Shown piece by piece: positions 61,497-64,000 of a DNA stretch of 64,000 nt; within the stretch, counting starts at the first letter, position 1, and the number at the start of each line of letters is the position of its first letter. This DNA is from Micromonospora globbae (lineage in GTDB: Bacteria; Actinomycetota; Actinomycetes; Mycobacteriales; Micromonosporaceae), in NCBI RefSeq assembly GCF_003610785.1, contig NZ_RAQQ01000021.1, positions 1 to 64,000 of the forward strand, read 5' to 3'. Position numbers and translations under genes: made by a program. The notes below the pieces were generated by a model. That model had not been told where the DNA came from and did not search any database. It saw only the letters and a program-made list of their open reading frames with translations.

Positions 61497-61793
61497 TCAG
61501 CCCGGCAGGACCGCACCGACGACGACCGCCGCGACCGCACCGCAGGTGAGGCCCGCCAGCACCCAGGGGATGCCGGCCGCGCCGTCGGCGGCGAATGCCG
61601 ACCGGTTGCGACGTCCGACGGCCATCATGATCCCGCAAACGAGCAGGCCACCGACGCCCGCGACGATGAGGATCCACTTCATCCAGCCGATGAACAGGTT
61701 TCCGGCGGCCTCCAGGCCGGGTGGGGGAGTCGGCGGAGGGGTGGGCGCGGCCAGGACGTCGATCGCGGCCCCGGCGAGGTGGTGAGCAAGCAC
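61497..61793 (-). CDS. Small membrane protein, first gene of T4SS operon
   Basis: The protein is 98 aa from the GTG at 61793, with AGGAG 6 nt upstream. After a Pro-rich segment (PTPPPTPPPGLE) come two helices: LFIGWMKWILIVAGVGGLLVC and IPWVLAGLTCGAVAAVVVGAV. Size, position and two-helix layout resemble VirB2/TrbC-like or other small T4SS membrane components. No pilin signal is certain. Confidence 0.75.
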   Translation of the reverse strand: MLAHHLAGAAIDVLAAPTPPPTPPPGLEAAGNLFIGWMKWILIVAGVGGLLVCGIMMAVGRRNRSAFAADGAAGIPWVLAGLTCGAVAAVVVGAVLPG

Positions 61794-61882
61794 AGCAGTC
61801 TCCTGAAGGTCACGATGCCCCGGGTGGACATCTGCCAGGGACGTTGACGTCGCGGGGCTGACGGCAGCGTTGACGTTGGTGT

Positions 61883-61917
61883 AGCCGCCACCGCTACCGC
61901 TGCTACCAGTGGCGGCT
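61883..61917. promoter_or_regulatory. Divergent control region hairpin
   Basis: agccgccac (61883-61891) pairs with gtggcggct (61909-61917) in the 165-bp gap between the T4SS operon and the lipoprotein gene. gcggtaacg at 61922-61930 matches the 9-mer repeated near int. It may be an operator for both directions. Confidence 0.35.
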
Positions 61918-61958
61918 GGCAGCGGTAACGGCCCTGGAAAGCCGCAACGGTCGTCGCC

Positions 61959-62531
61959 ATGAACGCGCGATCTCGAGCAACAGCCGCACTGGCGCTGTCG
62001 CTGGCCGTTGCCGGCTGTGCTGCCGGTGGCCAGCCCGAACCGGCCACGCCAAGCACCTCCGCCGTGACGACCGCCACCACGGCTGCATGCGTACGGCCGC
62101 CAGTGCAGCCTGGGTTCGCCTACGCCGACCCGGGGGAGGTGTGCCGCCGGTTCGTGGCAGCCATGTACAGCGCCGACACCCGGAGCGACGCCGGGCCGGG
62201 CGACGCCTACGGGAGGGCCGTCAGCTTCGCCAGCGGAGCATTGGCCGGGCAGAGCGCGGCCGCAGAGCTCGACGGCCGATGGCTGGCCTGGTCGGCCCAC
62301 CGTGCCTACCTTGACGCGCACGTGGAGCCCTTCGTCGACGCTCAGCTGCCGCCGGACACGGCGATCACTGCCCGGCGCGCGGTCCGCGTGACCGCCACTG
62401 CAGTCGGCGAGGACGGGTGGCGGGGCTGGACCGAGCACAGCGTCGCCGACTGCGTCCTTCACCGAGGCGGTCCTGACGGGCCCGGGTGGCGGGTCACGGA
62501 CTACGAAATCCGCCAGGCGGGTTTGCGGTGA
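61959..62531 (+). CDS. Lipoprotein of the conjugation region
   Basis: The 190-aa protein has a signal peptide with lipobox LAVAGC, so it is lipidated at Cys20 and faces outward. The mature part (YADPGEVCRRFVAAMYSAD, ARRAVRVTATAVGEDGWRG, WRVTDYEIRQAGLR) resembles small NTF2-like domains near T4SS genes. Two further cysteines may pair. It overlaps the cell-wall hydrolase gene at GTGA and is probably translated with it. Confidence 0.8.
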   Translation: MNARSRATAALALSLAVAGCAAGGQPEPATPSTSAVTTATTAACVRPPVQPGFAYADPGEVCRRFVAAMYSADTRSDAGPGDAYGRAVSFASGALAGQSAAAELDGRWLAWSAHRAYLDAHVEPFVDAQLPPDTAITARRAVRVTATAVGEDGWRGWTEHSVADCVLHRGGPDGPGWRVTDYEIRQAGLR

Positions 62532-63580
62532 CCCGTTTGTGGCCCCTACTGGCCGGGGGCATCGCCGTTGTGGTGCTCGCGCCGCTGGCGCTGGTAGTGC
62601 TGGTCGGCCTCGTAGTGCTCGGAGCCAACCCGACAATGGCGTGCACCGTCAGCCCGCCTACCGCATCGGTTAGCTCCACGCCGGGGTGGAGCAGCCAGGG
62701 CCCGTGGAACGCCGAGCAGGTCGGCAACGCCGCGATCATCGTGTCCGTCGGCGCCGAGATGGGGGTGCCCCGCTACGGCTGGGAAATCGCCGTGGCGACT
62801 GCGATGCAGGAGTCAACACTTCGAAACCTCGGCCACCTTGGCGTGGACAACGACCACGACTCCCTCGGGCTGTTCCAGCAGCGACCCAGCCAGGGCTGGG
62901 GCACGCCGGAGCAGATCCTCGACCCGCGCTACGCGTCCCGGAAGTTCTACGAGCACCTGGTCAAGGTCGACGGTTGGCAGAACATGCCGCTCACCCGGGC
63001 CGCGCAGGCGGTGCAGCGGTCCGCGTACCCCAACGCGTATGCGAAGTGGCAGCCAGAGGCGCAGCAACTCGTGGCGGTGGCCAGCGACGGCTTGAACATC
63101 GTCTGCACCAGCGACGGCGGGGACGGGCTGCCGCCCCTGGACGATGCGGGCCTGCCCGACGGGTTCACCCTGCCCACCGACCCGCAGCTACGGGCCGTCA
63201 TCTCATTCGCCCTCGCCCAGAGGGGCAAGCCGTACGTGTGGGGCGCCGAGGGACCAGACAGCTACGACTGCTCGGGGTTGATGATGGCAGCCTGGGCCAA
63301 GGGCGGCGTGAAGATCCCGAGAGTCACGGCGGACCAGGTTCACACCGGCGTCGCCGTCACCTCCCTGGCAGCGATGCGGCCCGGCGACCTGATCTTCATA
63401 CCCGGCTCCGACGGCACCATGGCTCGCCCTGGTCACGTCGGCATGTACATCGGCATCGACCGTCGTGGCCGCCAGTACCTCATCCATGCGCCGAGAAGCG
63501 GTGACGTCGTCAAGGTCGTCCCCGTCACCAACTGGAGTCGGCAGGTCGCCGCGATCCGACGGCCAATGGGGGTGGCGTGA
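62528..63580 (+). CDS. Conjugation-associated peptidoglycan hydrolase (NlpC/P60)
   Basis: The protein is 350 aa from the GTG at 62528. One N-terminal membrane helix (IAVVVLAPLALVVLVGLVVLG) is followed by a lysozyme-like domain with WEIAVATAMQESTLRN and HDSLGLFQQRPSQGWG. A C-terminal NlpC/P60 peptidase has Cys248 (SYDCSGLMMAA), His303 (PGHVGMYIG) and His320 (LIHAPRSGD). It opens the cell wall for the channel, like VirB1 and TcpG. It is divergent from the T4SS operon. Confidence 0.92.
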   Translation: MTRLWPLLAGGIAVVVLAPLALVVLVGLVVLGANPTMACTVSPPTASVSSTPGWSSQGPWNAEQVGNAAIIVSVGAEMGVPRYGWEIAVATAMQESTLRNLGHLGVDNDHDSLGLFQQRPSQGWGTPEQILDPRYASRKFYEHLVKVDGWQNMPLTRAAQAVQRSAYPNAYAKWQPEAQQLVAVASDGLNIVCTSDGGDGLPPLDDAGLPDGFTLPTDPQLRAVISFALAQRGKPYVWGAEGPDSYDCSGLMMAAWAKGGVKIPRVTADQVHTGVAVTSLAAMRPGDLIFIPGSDGTMARPGHVGMYIGIDRRGRQYLIHAPRSGDVVKVVPVTNWSRQVAAIRRPMGVA

Positions 63581-63765
63581 TGTATGTAGGTTTTCACTGA
63601 GGGTGTCGGTTTCTCAGATCCGTGCCGGCACCGATGCCGATTCCGACAGGGTGCGAGAGCCCGTTCGGTGTAGCGTCGAGCTGTATCGATCTAAAGCCAG
63701 CACGATCTCCGCATGCCTGGGCAGGACGGCGTTCGCCGCTGAGGCCCGGCCGGTCCGGAGCCGGC

Positions 63766-64000
63766 TCACCCGATGGCGGTGAACGCGGCTGTGCCTTGGC
63801 TGCTGGGGTTGGTGGCGATGCCGACGTAGCCGCTGACGAGGTACGGTGCAGCGCCGGGGGTGGGCTGCCGGTCGGCGCCGGTGCGGGCGTCGAGGACCAG
63901 GGGGCCGTTGTCGGTGGTGCCGTAGACGGCGCCGTGCCAGGCCGTGGTGACCTTCACGGCGGTGCGGTTGGCGGCCGTGTCGGGTAGTTCCCACAGCAGC
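63766..64000 (-). CDS. Partial unknown protein (C-terminus only)
   Basis: A minus-strand frame enters from the right edge and stops at 63766. About 78 residues are visible: ELPDTAANRTAVKVTTAWHG, AVYGTTDNGPLVLDARTG, YLVSGYVGIATNPSSQG. The repeated Trp/Tyr-Gly turns suggest a beta-propeller (PQQ- or WD-like) end. The start lies outside the window and no family is certain. The 185-bp gap to its left shows no feature. Confidence 0.65.
   Translation of the reverse strand, partial: LLWELPDTAANRTAVKVTTAWHGAVYGTTDNGPLVLDARTGADRQPTPGAAPYLVSGYVGIATNPSSQGTAAFTAIG

Noticed and set aside
63581..64000. Right attachment site of the ICE
   Set aside because: No copy of the tRNA-Pro 3' end was found here, so the element or its scar extends beyond the window.

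Overview
The window is high-GC actinobacterial DNA. Gene order and protein style suggest a Micromonospora-like member of the Micromonosporaceae: a 5S rRNA at the left edge, tlyA-nadK-recN, the steA/steB pair, pyrG, ald-xerD-parA-scpA-scpB-rluB-cmk-der, many GTG starts and several leaderless genes. This assignment rests on recognised gene families, not on a database search.

Region 1 (1-37,560) is core chromosome. It starts with the 3' end of an rRNA operon (5S rRNA), then an unusual Gly/Arg-repeat protein with a TPR-like middle and an acidic tail, and a HAD phosphatase. A complete IS5-family element sits exactly at the HAD stop codon. Next come an SCP2-like protein, a phasin/histone-tail-like protein, tlyA, nadK, a large secreted subtilase and its convergent regulator, and recN with a match to a DNA-damage promoter. 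A cell-envelope block follows: steA, steB, a short MraY-like protein, murJ, a GT4 glycosyltransferase and a large membrane protein. Then come pyrG, a Nudix hydrolase, a TM2 protein, ald, and the chromosome-maintenance genes xerD, parA, scpA, scpB and rluB. An IS607-family element with an intact-looking TnpB and a decayed TnpA lies between rluB and cmk. A 36-codon ORF links cmk to der by ATGA overlaps on both sides.

Region 2 (about 37,552-64,000, running off the right edge) is an integrative and conjugative element inserted at a tRNA-Pro(GGG) gene. Its left end holds repeats that look like recombinase-binding sites, a tyrosine integrase and a small excisionase-like HTH protein. An AbiEii-type nucleotidyltransferase operon, a broken IS5-family copy and two small unknown genes follow. 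The mobilisation module has a candidate oriT stem-loop, a MobC-like protein, a relaxase, an unknown coiled protein and a DUF4913 protein. Cargo includes an OLD-family ATPase/TOPRIM nuclease followed by an ApeA-like HEPN protein (a probable anti-phage pair), a SHOCT protein, and a conserved actinobacterial gene broken by an in-frame TGA. A tightly packed minus-strand operon encodes the type IV secretion machinery: small membrane protein, VirB8/TcpC-like, TrbL/VirB6-like, SCO6880-type, VirB4-like, VirD4-like and a TOPRIM primase. A lipoprotein and an NlpC/P60 cell-wall hydrolase are transcribed divergently from it. No right attachment site was found in the window.

Boundaries and families were read from sequence alone. 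Family calls rest on visible motifs and remembered families, and promoter calls rest on short motifs and are weak unless stated otherwise.
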